The notes under the pieces were generated by a model. The model was not told where the DNA came from and did no database searches. It worked only from the letters and a program-made list of their open reading frames with translations. Below are positions 1-5,672 of a stretch of DNA of 5,672 nt, in pieces. The DNA comes from Porticoccaceae bacterium (lineage in GTDB: Bacteria > Pseudomonadota > Gammaproteobacteria > Pseudomonadales > Porticoccaceae): the NCBI GenBank assembly GCA_030590275.1, contig JAUUYV010000144.1, forward strand, positions 1 through 5,672, given 5' to 3'. Position 1 is the first letter of the stretch; every line of letters starts with the position of its first letter. A program made the position numbers and the translations under genes.

Positions 1-214
1 CGACATCGAGTCGCCAGGCCTTTGCAATACCACCGGCATCTCGAATAGCACTTGCCACCTGCTCCGCAGCTTCACCATTGAGGTCGGTCACTGCAACTTT
101 GGCGCCTTCATCGGCAAACAGATAGGCTGTTGCCCGTCCCATACCACTAGCGGCACCGGTAATGTGTACAACTTTACCCTCTACAGAGCGACTGAGTTTA
201 CTGAGCCTTCCCAC
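1..214 (-). CDS. Short-chain dehydrogenase/reductase, N-terminal part (runs off left edge)
   Basis: Only the first 71 codons are in the window; the reading frame is open to the left edge. The protein begins MGRLSKLSRSVEGKV and carries the SDR dinucleotide-binding motif TGAASGMG at residues 19-26. An Asp at residue 44, at the end of the second beta strand, usually means NAD(H) rather than NADP(H) preference. The LDV at 69-71 corresponds to the conserved Asp that contacts the adenine. The Asn-Ser-Tyr-Lys catalytic residues lie beyond the edge. The start is a GTG at 214: it sits 7 nt after a strong GGAGG (222-226), and no other ATG/GTG/TTG start precedes the TGxxxGxG motif. It lies downstream of LLM monooxygenase 1 on the same strand, but a terminator separates them, so it probably has its own promoter in 215-275. 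Substrate unknown; it is clearly different in sequence from the two plus-strand SDRs. Confidence 0.9.
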   Translation of the reverse strand, partial: MGRLSKLSRSVEGKVVHITGAASGMGRATAYLFADEGAKVAVTDLNGEAAEQVASAIRDAGGIAKAWRLDV

Positions 215-221
215 AGGGAGC

Positions 222-226
222 CCTCC
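222..226 (-). promoter_or_regulatory. Ribosome binding site deciding the GTG start of the partial SDR
   Basis: On the minus strand GGAGG lies within AAAAGGAGGG, with 7 nt before the GTG at 214. This near-perfect Shine-Dalgarno match is the main reason for accepting the non-ATG start. The AT-rich stretch just upstream (about 230-275) is the only place for a promoter. It contains a TATAGT-like hexamer, but I could not pair it with a convincing -35 box. Confidence 0.7.
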
Positions 227-275
227 TTTTAATGATCAGACTATAAATTATTACACGTTAATTTTTACGAGCGAC

Positions 276-308
276 AAAAAAACCCTCCCCCACTATGTTG
301 GAGGAGAG
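276..308 (-). terminator. Intrinsic terminator of LLM monooxygenase 1
   Basis: Read on the minus strand, CTCTCCTCC (308-300) pairs with GGGGGAGGG (291-283), giving nine pairs including two G-U wobbles. The loop is 8 nt, and a run of seven T follows (282-276). It begins 15 nt after the stop codon of LLM monooxygenase 1, so that gene is likely terminated before the downstream SDR. Confidence 0.8.
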
Positions 309-322
309 AGTCTCGTTGGTGA

Positions 323-1420
323 TCAGCTTGCTTCGGCGAGCATTCCTGGCTGCACAGCCTGCAACCTGGGTAGACATTGTTCAGCGAACAATTTCATCTG
401 TGCCTTGACCATGTCGTAGGGCAAGCCTGCATAAGAGAAAGACACGTTAAAGGTGACGGGCCCAGCCATTTCCTGAATCTCATTCATCTGCTCGATGCAT
501 TCCGCCGGGGTGCCAACCACCTGATTATTAACGTACATATCACCCATGCCTTCGGTGCTGCGATCGCGCATAAGGCCCGCAGATTTGGCATAAAATTCGT
601 AACCCTTAACCCCTTCGAAGTGGGTTCCATCCATTTCGTAATGGGCGAGCGCAGAAATCCAGTAATCGGTCATGTATTTATTAGCCAGTTCTCTGGCTTT
701 ATCGCCATCCTCATCAACCATCACAAATACATTGGCCACTACCGGAGGAGCTTCTCGCCCCTGATATTCCAGGAAGGACTCCCGGTACCGGCGGCAATCC
801 TCAGCGCGAGATTTCCAGGGTGAAATAGCAAATACCATCATGCCCAGACCTTTTTTCGCCACCAGCTCCGCCGTCTCAGGCGACTGACAAGTAACAAAGG
901 TACGATCTAAATATGGACCCATGGGTTTCGGACGAATATCTCGAGCCGCTTGTTTAAAGTACTTGCCATCGTGAGCTTTGGCTTTACCCGTTTCGAGCAT
1001 ATCGAGCACCATCTCGGAGGATTCATCAAAGATCTCCCGTGAGGCATTCATATCCACACCAAAACCGTCGTATTCAACCCGACCAATACCACGCCCAATA
1101 CCCAGTAACAAACGACGGTCGCAAAGGTTATCGAGCATAGCGACATCTGTTGCAATACGGAGAGGATCCTTATGCCAGGGAATAATGATGGCTCCGGTAC
1201 CCAGACTAATATTCTTCGTTCTCCCAGCCAGGTAGGACAACATCTCAAGAGGATTAGGACACAAGGTGTAATCGGTAAAGTGATGCTCTACTGCCCAGAT
1301 AGAATTGAAACCCAAAGGCTCCGCCATCTCACAGATTTCTAACTCTTTTTTATACATATCGTAATCATCCATCGGCATATTAGGATGATTCTGGAACAAC
1401 ATTAGCACTCCGATATCCAT
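323..1420 (-). CDS. LLM-class flavin-dependent monooxygenase 1 (bacterial luciferase-like)
   Basis: A 365-residue protein of the luciferase-like monooxygenase family (Pfam PF00296 type), expected to be cytosolic and to use reduced FMN and O2 supplied by a separate reductase. Visible family features: an N-terminal MDIGVLMLFQ beta strand; EHHF at 45-48 after the GFNSIW strand; the GTGAIIIPWHKDPLRIA segment at 74-90; RLLLGIGRG at 103-111; and the C-terminal VVGTPAECIEQM at 301-312, the usual VG(S/T)P motif. Length is typical of a full-length LLM protein and no frame damage is seen. The ATG at 1420 is preceded by a G-rich ribosome site (GGGGGGT, 6 nt away). It faces SDR A divergently across 281 bp and is followed by its own terminator. 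The reaction (hydroxylation, Baeyer-Villiger oxidation or other) cannot be fixed from sequence. F420 dependence is possible for the wider family but less likely in a proteobacterium. Confidence 0.9.
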   Translation of the reverse strand: MDIGVLMLFQNHPNMPMDDYDMYKKELEICEMAEPLGFNSIWAVEHHFTDYTLCPNPLEMLSYLAGRTKNISLGTGAIIIPWHKDPLRIATDVAMLDNLCDRRLLLGIGRGIGRVEYDGFGVDMNASREIFDESSEMVLDMLETGKAKAHDGKYFKQAARDIRPKPMGPYLDRTFVTCQSPETAELVAKKGLGMMVFAISPWKSRAEDCRRYRESFLEYQGREAPPVVANVFVMVDEDGDKARELANKYMTDYWISALAHYEMDGTHFEGVKGYEFYAKSAGLMRDRSTEGMGDMYVNNQVVGTPAECIEQMNEIQEMAGPVTFNVSFSYAGLPYDMVKAQMKLFAEQCLPRLQAVQPGMLAEAS

Positions 1421-1469
1421 GGTGTTACCCCCCGTAAGCTTGTAATTTATAATTTATAATGACCCCTAG

Positions 1470-1496
1470 TGTTACATAATCCACTACCTGGTAACA
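1470..1496. repeat. TGTTAC...GTAACA inverted repeat (candidate operator)
   Basis: TGTTAC at 1470-1475 and its reverse complement GTAACA at 1491-1496 are separated by 15 bp. A further direct copy of TGTTAC lies at 1423-1428, next to the ribosome site of LLM monooxygenase 1. The position just upstream of the AT-rich box for the leftward gene suits a regulator site. Six-base arms are short, so chance is a real alternative. Confidence 0.3.
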
Positions 1497-1541
1497 ATTA
1501 GTCCGGGGTTTCCCGCTAATAACTCGGCACTAATTCGTCTC

Positions 1542-1560
1542 GCCTTTTAGGACAAAAGGC
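1542..1560. repeat. Perfect 7-bp inverted repeat GCCTTTT/AAAAGGC
   Basis: GCCTTTT (1542-1548) and AAAAGGC (1554-1560) flank a 5-bp spacer, AGGAC. No T-run follows on either strand, so it is not an intrinsic terminator. It could be a regulator-binding site or a small leader hairpin for one of the divergent transcripts. Confidence 0.4.
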
Positions 1561-1701
1561 TCTATATTTGCGGCTGCTTGAGGCGCTCTCCGTAATACGC
1601 AGAGTAAGCTTAGATGGTAGGTCAACATCAAAAGAGCAGCCTGAACCCGGTTCGCAATTCTTTTAACACTTAATTTCGTAAATTATAGAAGGAAGTACAT
1701 T

Positions 1702-2463
1702 ATGGGAAGTCTAGACGGTAAAGTTGCGTTGATTACTGGCGCCGCGCGGGGCCAGGGTGCTGCAGAGGCACAACTGTTTGCAGAGCGCGGAGCGAAGGTA
1801 ATGATCTGCGACGTACTGGACGAGGAAGGCCAGGCAACTGCAAAGGAAATTGGAGATTCGGCCGCTTACATTCATCTGGACGTTACCAGTGAGAGTGACT
1901 GGAAAGAGGCCGTAAATGCCACCGTAGAAAAGTTCGGTAAGCTCAACGTACTCGTCAACAACGCTGGCATTATTACCCCGGTGAAAGAGATTACTGACAC
2001 CACTCTGGCCGAATTTAACAAAGTAACCAACGTTAATCAGGTGGGTGTATTCCTGGGTATGCGGGAAGTAGTAGAACCAATGAAAAAAGCCGGTGGTGGC
2101 TCTATTGTAAACATCTGCTCCATCGATGGCTTGACCGGGATGTACGGTGCTACGGCCTATTGCGCAAGCAAGTTCGCAGTACGGGGTATGACCAAGGTTG
2201 CAGCCCTGGAGCTGGGTAAATACGGTATTCGCGTAAACTCCCTCCACCCTGGCGGCGTGCAGACCAAAATCCTCGACGATACCGGCATGACACAAGACCA
2301 GGCCGTAGAAGCGTTCAAAGCGATTCCTTTAGGCCGTATTTCTCAGCCCATAGAAATGGCTACGCTAGCGGCTTACCTGGCATCCGATGATGCCTCTTAC
2401 TCCACTGGCTCGGAGTTTATTGCCGATGGCGGCATGACCGCCGGCTTCGCACTGGAAGGCTAA
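1702..2463 (+). CDS. SDR-family NAD-dependent dehydrogenase A
   Basis: A complete 253-residue classical SDR, the normal length for the family. The cofactor motif TGAARGQG is at 12-19; Asp37 after the second beta strand indicates NAD(H); NNAG is at 86-89. The catalytic tetrad is visible as Asn112, Ser140, Tyr153 and Lys157 (YCASK), followed by PGG at 183-185. The C-terminus has the usual GSEFIADGG segment. The overall style resembles the 3-alpha/20-beta-hydroxysteroid dehydrogenase and cyclopentanol/cyclohexanol dehydrogenase branch, so oxidation of a secondary, probably cyclic alcohol to a ketone is the best guess; the substrate is inferred, not shown. The ATG at 1702 follows AAGGA (1689-1693) by 8 nt. 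It is transcribed away from LLM monooxygenase 1, ends in its own terminator, and is followed by a paralogue about 66% identical. Confidence 0.93.
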   Translation: MGSLDGKVALITGAARGQGAAEAQLFAERGAKVMICDVLDEEGQATAKEIGDSAAYIHLDVTSESDWKEAVNATVEKFGKLNVLVNNAGIITPVKEITDTTLAEFNKVTNVNQVGVFLGMREVVEPMKKAGGGSIVNICSIDGLTGMYGATAYCASKFAVRGMTKVAALELGKYGIRVNSLHPGGVQTKILDDTGMTQDQAVEAFKAIPLGRISQPIEMATLAAYLASDDASYSTGSEFIADGGMTAGFALEG

Positions 2464-2489
2464 GAACTATACCCACACAAAACAAAAAG

Positions 2490-2516
2490 ACCCGTCCAAA
2501 GTAAGACGGGTTTTTT
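2490..2516 (+). terminator. Intrinsic terminator of SDR A
   Basis: ACCCGTC (2490-2496) pairs perfectly with GACGGGT (2505-2511) around an 8-nt loop, followed by T to 2516. The flanks extend the symmetry: CCCAC (2472-2476) and an A-rich stretch upstream can pair with the T-run and GTGGG (2517-2521). It starts 26 nt after the stop codon and separates SDR A from SDR B transcriptionally, at least in part. Confidence 0.88.
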
Positions 2517-2538
2517 GTGGGCGATACGAAGAATAAAA

Positions 2539-2567
2539 CAATTAAGCTGTTCAACCGAGCTTAATTG
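2539..2567. promoter_or_regulatory. Perfect 10-bp inverted repeat upstream of SDR B (candidate operator)
   Basis: CAATTAAGCT (2539-2548) and AGCTTAATTG (2558-2567) are exact reverse complements around a 9-bp spacer. It lies between the SDR A terminator and the SDR B start, 49 bp before the ATG, where an operator overlapping a promoter would be expected. A CATAAT hexamer just downstream (2576-2581) resembles a -10 box, but no clear -35 box was found. There is no T-run after it, so it is unlikely to be a terminator. Confidence 0.5.
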
Positions 2568-2616
2568 CTAATCACCATAATCATTAATTAACGACAAAAC
2601 TGTGGAGAAAATACTC

Positions 2617-3375
2617 ATGTCAAACCTGGAAAATAAAGTTGCATTAATTACCGGTGCGGCTCGTGGTCAGGGCGCTGCCGAGGCCCGACTTTTTGCCGAC
2701 TGTGGGGCGAAAGTCATGCTCTGCGATATTCTTGACGAAGAAGGTGAACAGGTCGCCAGGGAAATTGGCGATTCCGCCGCTTATATGCGTTTAGACGTTA
2801 CTGACGAAAACGACTGGCAAGCGGTGGTTGATGCAACTGTCAAGAAATTTGGTAAATTGACCACCCTGGTAAATAACGCCGGGATTGTTCAGGTAATTCC
2901 AATTACCGAATGCTCGGTCGAAGACTACATGAAGGTTATCAATATCAACCAGGTGGGTGTGTTTATCGGTATGCGCACCGCAGCGCCCGCTATGAAAGCT
3001 GCGGGTAACGGTTCTATCATCAACATTTCTTCTATCGATGGACTGATTGGCATGAATGGAGGCGCCGCCTATTGCGCCAGTAAATTTGCAGTCCGAGGCA
3101 TGACCAAAGTTGGCGCTATAGAGCTTGGCCAAGATAATATTCGTGTTAACTCTATCCATCCCGGTGGCATTCTCACCCCGATGGTGACCGAAGCAGGGCT
3201 CAGTGCCGACAAGGCCGGAGAATTCTTTAAGGCGGTTCCTCTCAGACGCATTGGTCAACCTGAAGAGATCGCGTCTTTAGCCGCGTACCTGGCGTCTGAT
3301 GCCAGTTCTTATTCCACAGGCTCTGAGTTTATCGCCGATGGTGGCCTCACTGCGGGTATCTCACTAGAAGGCTAA
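2617..3375 (+). CDS. SDR-family NAD-dependent dehydrogenase B (paralogue of A)
   Basis: A complete 252-residue classical SDR. TGAARGQG is at 12-19, the NAD-selecting Asp at 37 and NNAG at 86-89. The catalytic residues are Asn111, Ser139, Tyr152 and Lys156 (YCASK), with PGG at 182-184 and the same GSEFIADGG...LEG tail as SDR A. I count about 168 identical positions of 253 against SDR A, with one single-residue gap near residue 96. Differences concentrate at 91-110 and at the substrate loop near 185-200, suggesting a related but different substrate or stereochemistry. A GTG at 2602 in the same frame would add five residues. I chose the ATG at 2617 because GGAG (2604-2607) lies 9 nt before it and the resulting N-terminus aligns with SDR A. 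It runs towards LLM monooxygenase 2 and ends at a shared terminator. Likely an alcohol/ketone oxidoreductase; substrate unknown. Confidence 0.92.
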   Translation: MSNLENKVALITGAARGQGAAEARLFADCGAKVMLCDILDEEGEQVAREIGDSAAYMRLDVTDENDWQAVVDATVKKFGKLTTLVNNAGIVQVIPITECSVEDYMKVININQVGVFIGMRTAAPAMKAAGNGSIINISSIDGLIGMNGGAAYCASKFAVRGMTKVGAIELGQDNIRVNSIHPGGILTPMVTEAGLSADKAGEFFKAVPLRRIGQPEEIASLAAYLASDASSYSTGSEFIADGGLTAGISLEG

Positions 3376-3390
3376 CATGACTCATTAAAC

Positions 3391-3408
3391 GTTTCCCTCT
3401 ACGGAAAC
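3391..3408 (+). repeat. Small hairpin after SDR B
   Basis: GTTTCC (3391-3396) and GGAAAC (3403-3408) flank a 6-nt loop shortly after the SDR B stop. No T-run follows, so it is not a terminator by itself; it may be a 3'-end RNA stem or chance. Confidence 0.3.
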
Positions 3409-3436
3409 CAGCCCCAACAACCAGCCCTAAAAAAAA

Positions 3437-3474
3437 GGCATAAAAAAAGCACCCGAAGGTGCTTTTTTTATGCC
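3437..3474. terminator. Bidirectional intrinsic terminator between SDR B and LLM monooxygenase 2
   Basis: A perfect inverted repeat with 17-bp arms (3437-3453 and 3458-3474) and a 4-nt loop. Each arm contains a GGTGC/GCACC core and a run of seven A or T, so either transcript gets a GC-rich hairpin followed by a U-tract. In the minus-strand transcript the loop is UUCG closed by C-G, an especially stable tetraloop. It lies 61 nt after the SDR B stop and 16 nt beyond the LLM monooxygenase 2 stop, between the convergent genes. Confidence 0.95.
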
Positions 3475-3490
3475 TGACAAACACTACCAA

Positions 3491-4816
3491 TCAGGGCAGA
3501 TTAAGCGCTGCTAATGCGGCACGATCCACTACTGGAGCACGTTTGGTGCCAGGAGCAAGTTTGACGGAACCAGGCTTACGATCAAACGGACCGAAAAGCT
3601 CTTTCTGTTTCGCAAATTCACGAACGACGGGTAATACTTCTTTACCCAGCAACTCAACACTTCGCAGTCGATCTTTGTCGCTTACATTTCCCTGAACCGC
3701 AAACACAGTAAATACACCAGGACGAATAACCTCCAAAATAGATGTTATTTTCTTGGCAACGGTTTCAGGACTACCGACAACGACTTGCATATTTTCCTGA
3801 ACTTTTTCATAACCCGCGACAAGCTTATTCTTCAAGCTATCGTAAGCAGAAGAATCCCAGCTATCTTCCTGGCTAGCCATCATCTTCGCTTTACTCACAC
3901 CCAACCAGCTGCCACCAGGTTGTTGAGCCAGCATACGAATGGCTCCTTTAGAGTTATACCCAGGAGGCAGGGTATGCTCTGGACGGGAGAACGCATTTTG
4001 CCCGCCACCGAAAATAAAGCCTTTACCAAGTTCCTGAGCCAGCTCATCTGTATCTGCACAAAAAATAGGTAATAAATAACCAAAGTTCTCTGGCCCAGCC
4101 TGAAAACCCAACTCAGCTGACTTATCAGCATACATGTCCCAGAGGTCACAGGTAGGCCCAAGAGCTGTGCCCAGACCAAGGTAAGGGTATTGCTTCTCAG
4201 CACACCACATCACAGTTTCAGGACTCAAAACACCAGGAATCCACTGTTGAGGCATTTCCTGGTAAGGTTTTACCCATGGGTTTACATGGCGATAATGAAA
4301 ATGCTTACCTTCGTAGCGCCAGGGACCGTCTTTAGTCCAGCAATCCAGAATAAACTGATGCGCTTCGTTAAACATTTCGCGGTTATAGGTAGGGTTGGCG
4401 TTATTAAAGAACTGTTCACTGCCCGCACCACGAACCCAACCAGAAACCAGACGACCACGAGAGATAGTATCAATCGTAGCCAGCTCTTCTGCAACACGCA
4501 GGGGATGCTTAACACCCGGCAACATATTGCCGATGATGACAATTTTAACTTTTGAAGTAATACGCGCCAAAATAGCGGCTTCAATGTTAACGACACTACC
4601 CGAACAAAATGGATTGCCGTGATGCTCGTTTAAGGCAACGGCATCAAAGCCTACCTCTTCAACGAAACACGCTTCATCGAGATAAAAATTATAATCATGT
4701 GCCGACTTTTCACGGTCAAAAAACTTATTAGAAACACCAAAGAAGGCTCGGTTAGCAAGAACTGGCTCCTCCGGGACGTAACGTACGGGCCGCTCGGTAA
4801 AATGTGCTATTTGCAT
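3491..4816 (-). CDS. LLM-class flavin-dependent monooxygenase 2, long form
   Basis: A 441-residue luciferase-like monooxygenase, clearly a different subfamily from monooxygenase 1. Family features: NEHHGNPF at 63-70, LPGVKHPLRVAEELATID at 99-116, SRGRLVSGWVRG at 119-130, a WVKPYQ segment near 181 and VGSPETVAKKI at 347-357. It is longer than most LLM proteins (about 330-380 residues). The additional length includes an internal stretch around 260-335 and a basic, Pro-rich tail after about residue 408. The ATG at 4816 is preceded by GGAG (4827-4824) at 7 nt. Its start lies 18 bp after the alpha/beta-hydrolase stop on the same strand, so the two are probably co-transcribed. Expected to use FMNH2 and O2. 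Hydroxylation or type II Baeyer-Villiger oxidation are the main options; the hydrolase partner makes the latter attractive, but this is inference. Confidence 0.9.
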   Translation of the reverse strand: MQIAHFTERPVRYVPEEPVLANRAFFGVSNKFFDREKSAHDYNFYLDEACFVEEVGFDAVALNEHHGNPFCSGSVVNIEAAILARITSKVKIVIIGNMLPGVKHPLRVAEELATIDTISRGRLVSGWVRGAGSEQFFNNANPTYNREMFNEAHQFILDCWTKDGPWRYEGKHFHYRHVNPWVKPYQEMPQQWIPGVLSPETVMWCAEKQYPYLGLGTALGPTCDLWDMYADKSAELGFQAGPENFGYLLPIFCADTDELAQELGKGFIFGGGQNAFSRPEHTLPPGYNSKGAIRMLAQQPGGSWLGVSKAKMMASQEDSWDSSAYDSLKNKLVAGYEKVQENMQVVVGSPETVAKKITSILEVIRPGVFTVFAVQGNVSDKDRLRSVELLGKEVLPVVREFAKQKELFGPFDRKPGSVKLAPGTKRAPVVDRAALAALNLP

Positions 4817-4834
4817 GGTTAGTCTCCGATTTTA

Positions 4835-5620
4835 TTAAGCAAGAAAGTGTTTAACAGCGGCTACAAACTCAGCGCTATCTTCAATTTCAGGACGGTGCCC
4901 AGCACCTTTGATGGTAACAATATCTGCCTGTGGGAGGGCATCATGATACTTCCTGATACAATCCTGAGGCACAACCCCATCTTCACTACCACGAATCAAC
5001 AAAGTTGGGAGTTTAGTGTTTTTTGCACTTCTCAGTAATTCGGGAAGGCTTGGATTGAACATGTAGGGCTCCCAACCAATACGGGCACTCTCCGCACGAG
5101 CATCTTCAAATAACTCAAACTGCTCAGGAGACATTTCCCCACCATAAATTTGGGTAAATTCGTTTTCCTGACTAGCAACAGAAGCGCGCAGATAGGTATT
5201 AATGGTACAGGCGAACATATCGTAAATTTCACCTTCGTCGGGTTTGATGCCCATCGGTCCAACTAGCGTCAAACTAGCTAACTGTTCCGGGTTAGAAGCA
5301 GCCATTTCAGCTGCGATATAACCACCCGCTGAAAAACCCAGCACATCAATCTGCCCCAGATTCATTTCTCTAATCATATTTTGATACACATTGGCAATAT
5401 CGCGATGACGCCATGTCCACTCCAGACGCGGTGTCTTACCAAAACCAGGTTGTAGCGGAATGATCAATTCGCGGTCTTTGGCGAGCTCCTCATTCCAGTT
5501 CATCCAGCCCGTGTACCCCATTTCATCGTGCAGCACCAACAAGGGCTTGCCGGTTCCGCCACGAACCAGTGCCAGTTCAGTACCCGCGACATTTACGGTT
5601 TCTTCTTTCCAAGTAGCCAA
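4835..5620 (-). CDS. Alpha/beta-hydrolase fold protein
   Basis: A 261-residue single-domain alpha/beta-hydrolase, a normal length for the family, with no signal peptide, so cytosolic. The nucleophile elbow GFSAGG places Ser97; the acid is probably Asp214 in GSEDGVVP; the histidine is His242 in GAGHRPEIE. The oxyanion-hole region reads LHDEMG (30-35) where many relatives have HG. The cap region (about 125-190) is helical and acidic. The ATT before the start is out of frame: the protein begins at a TTG (5620-5618) with GGGGAG 4 nt upstream. An in-frame stop lies just upstream and the next Met is residue 34, past the first strand, so TTG is the only sensible start. It is first gene of a pair with LLM monooxygenase 2. 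Likely an esterase, lactonase or C-C bond hydrolase acting on the oxygenated product; the exact substrate is unknown. Confidence 0.9.
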   Translation of the reverse strand: MATWKEETVNVAGTELALVRGGTGKPLLVLHDEMGYTGWMNWNEELAKDRELIIPLQPGFGKTPRLEWTWRHRDIANVYQNMIREMNLGQIDVLGFSAGGYIAAEMAASNPEQLASLTLVGPMGIKPDEGEIYDMFACTINTYLRASVASQENEFTQIYGGEMSPEQFELFEDARAESARIGWEPYMFNPSLPELLRSAKNTKLPTLLIRGSEDGVVPQDCIRKYHDALPQADIVTIKGAGHRPEIEDSAEFVAAVKHFLA

Positions 5621-5672
5621 TGGTCTCCCCTTATTTCATAAAGTAAATATTAAAAAAATGAAAAAAAACATA
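5621..5672 (-). promoter_or_regulatory. AT-rich leader and probable promoter region of the hydrolase-monooxygenase pair
   Basis: The 52 bp upstream of the hydrolase are very AT-rich, with two T-runs on the minus strand and TAATAT/TATGAA hexamers that could serve as a -10 box. GGGGAG near 5625-5630 is the ribosome site for the TTG start. The window ends before a -35 element could be judged, so the promoter is only suggested. Confidence 0.35.

Larger units (their letters stand above)
1421..1701. promoter_or_regulatory. Divergent intergenic region between LLM monooxygenase 1 and SDR A
   Basis: This 281-bp gene-free region must carry the start signals for both LLM monooxygenase 1 (leftward) and SDR A (rightward). 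It holds an AT-rich 7-bp tandem repeat at 1443-1460 (TAATTTA units), a likely -10 area for the leftward gene; three TGTTAC half-sites (1423-1428, 1470-1475, inverted at 1491-1496); an inverted repeat at 1542-1560; and an odd palindrome GAACCCGGTTC at 1643-1653. I could not assign a -35/-10 pair with confidence in either direction, and no convincing small ORF or RNA is visible. Confidence 0.55.

Noticed and set aside
377..823. 148-codon plus-strand open frame opposite LLM monooxygenase 1
   Set aside because: Antisense to a well-supported gene; composition is that of a reversed coding strand and no motif is seen.
1542..1560. Inverted repeat as an intrinsic terminator
   Set aside because: No T-run follows on either strand and no gene ends nearby.
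1711..2295. 194-codon open frame on the minus strand opposite SDR A
   Set aside because: It lies wholly antisense to a gene with intact SDR motifs, has no ribosome site, and its translation shows no recognisable domain; a shadow frame.
2602..2616. GTG at 2602 as the start of SDR B
   Set aside because: It would place the GGAG inside the coding region and add residues not matched in SDR A; the ATG at 2617 has a properly spaced ribosome site.
2791..3258. 155-codon minus-strand open frame opposite SDR B
   Set aside because: Antisense to a clear SDR gene, with no domain or start signal. It partly mirrors the same antisense frame in SDR A simply because the two genes are paralogous.
3406..3427. 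9-bp direct repeat AACCAGCCC with a 13-bp period after SDR B
   Set aside because: Only two short copies, with no sign of an array or mobile-element end; probably chance.

Overview
This 5.7-kb window is a compact catabolic-looking gene cluster from a bacterium. It encodes three short-chain dehydrogenases/reductases (SDRs; one cut by the left edge), two distinct luciferase-like flavin monooxygenases (LLM family) and one alpha/beta-hydrolase. Base composition is near balanced, Shine-Dalgarno sites are clear, and intrinsic terminators are strong. Together with the protein style, this suggests a proteobacterium, most plausibly a marine or environmental gammaproteobacterium. That placement is inference; there is no marker gene to prove it.

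Layout, left to right. The 5' part of an SDR gene on the minus strand (1-214) starts at GTG and has its own ribosome site. Upstream of it, also on the minus strand, is LLM monooxygenase 1 (323-1420), which ends in its own terminator (276-308). A 281-bp divergent intergenic region (1421-1701) carries several short symmetric elements and separates it from SDR A on the plus strand (1702-2463). SDR A ends in a terminator (2490-2516). After a spacer with a perfect 10-bp inverted repeat (2539-2567) comes a second plus-strand SDR, SDR B (2617-3375), about two-thirds identical to SDR A. A perfect 17-bp-arm hairpin (3437-3474) acts as a shared terminator facing a convergent minus-strand pair. That pair is an alpha/beta-hydrolase (4835-5620, TTG start) followed 18 bp downstream by LLM monooxygenase 2 (3491-4816).

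How the genes may work together (inference). SDRs of the hydroxysteroid/cycloalkanol type oxidise an alcohol to a ketone. LLM enzymes include hydroxylases and type II Baeyer-Villiger monooxygenases that could turn a ketone into an ester or lactone. An alpha/beta-hydrolase could open that product. The set therefore fits breakdown of an alicyclic, terpenoid or steroid-like compound, but the substrate cannot be read from sequence. No flavin reductase, transporter or regulator lies in the window, so the pathway must extend outside it. I see no RNA gene, mobile element, CRISPR array or defence system.
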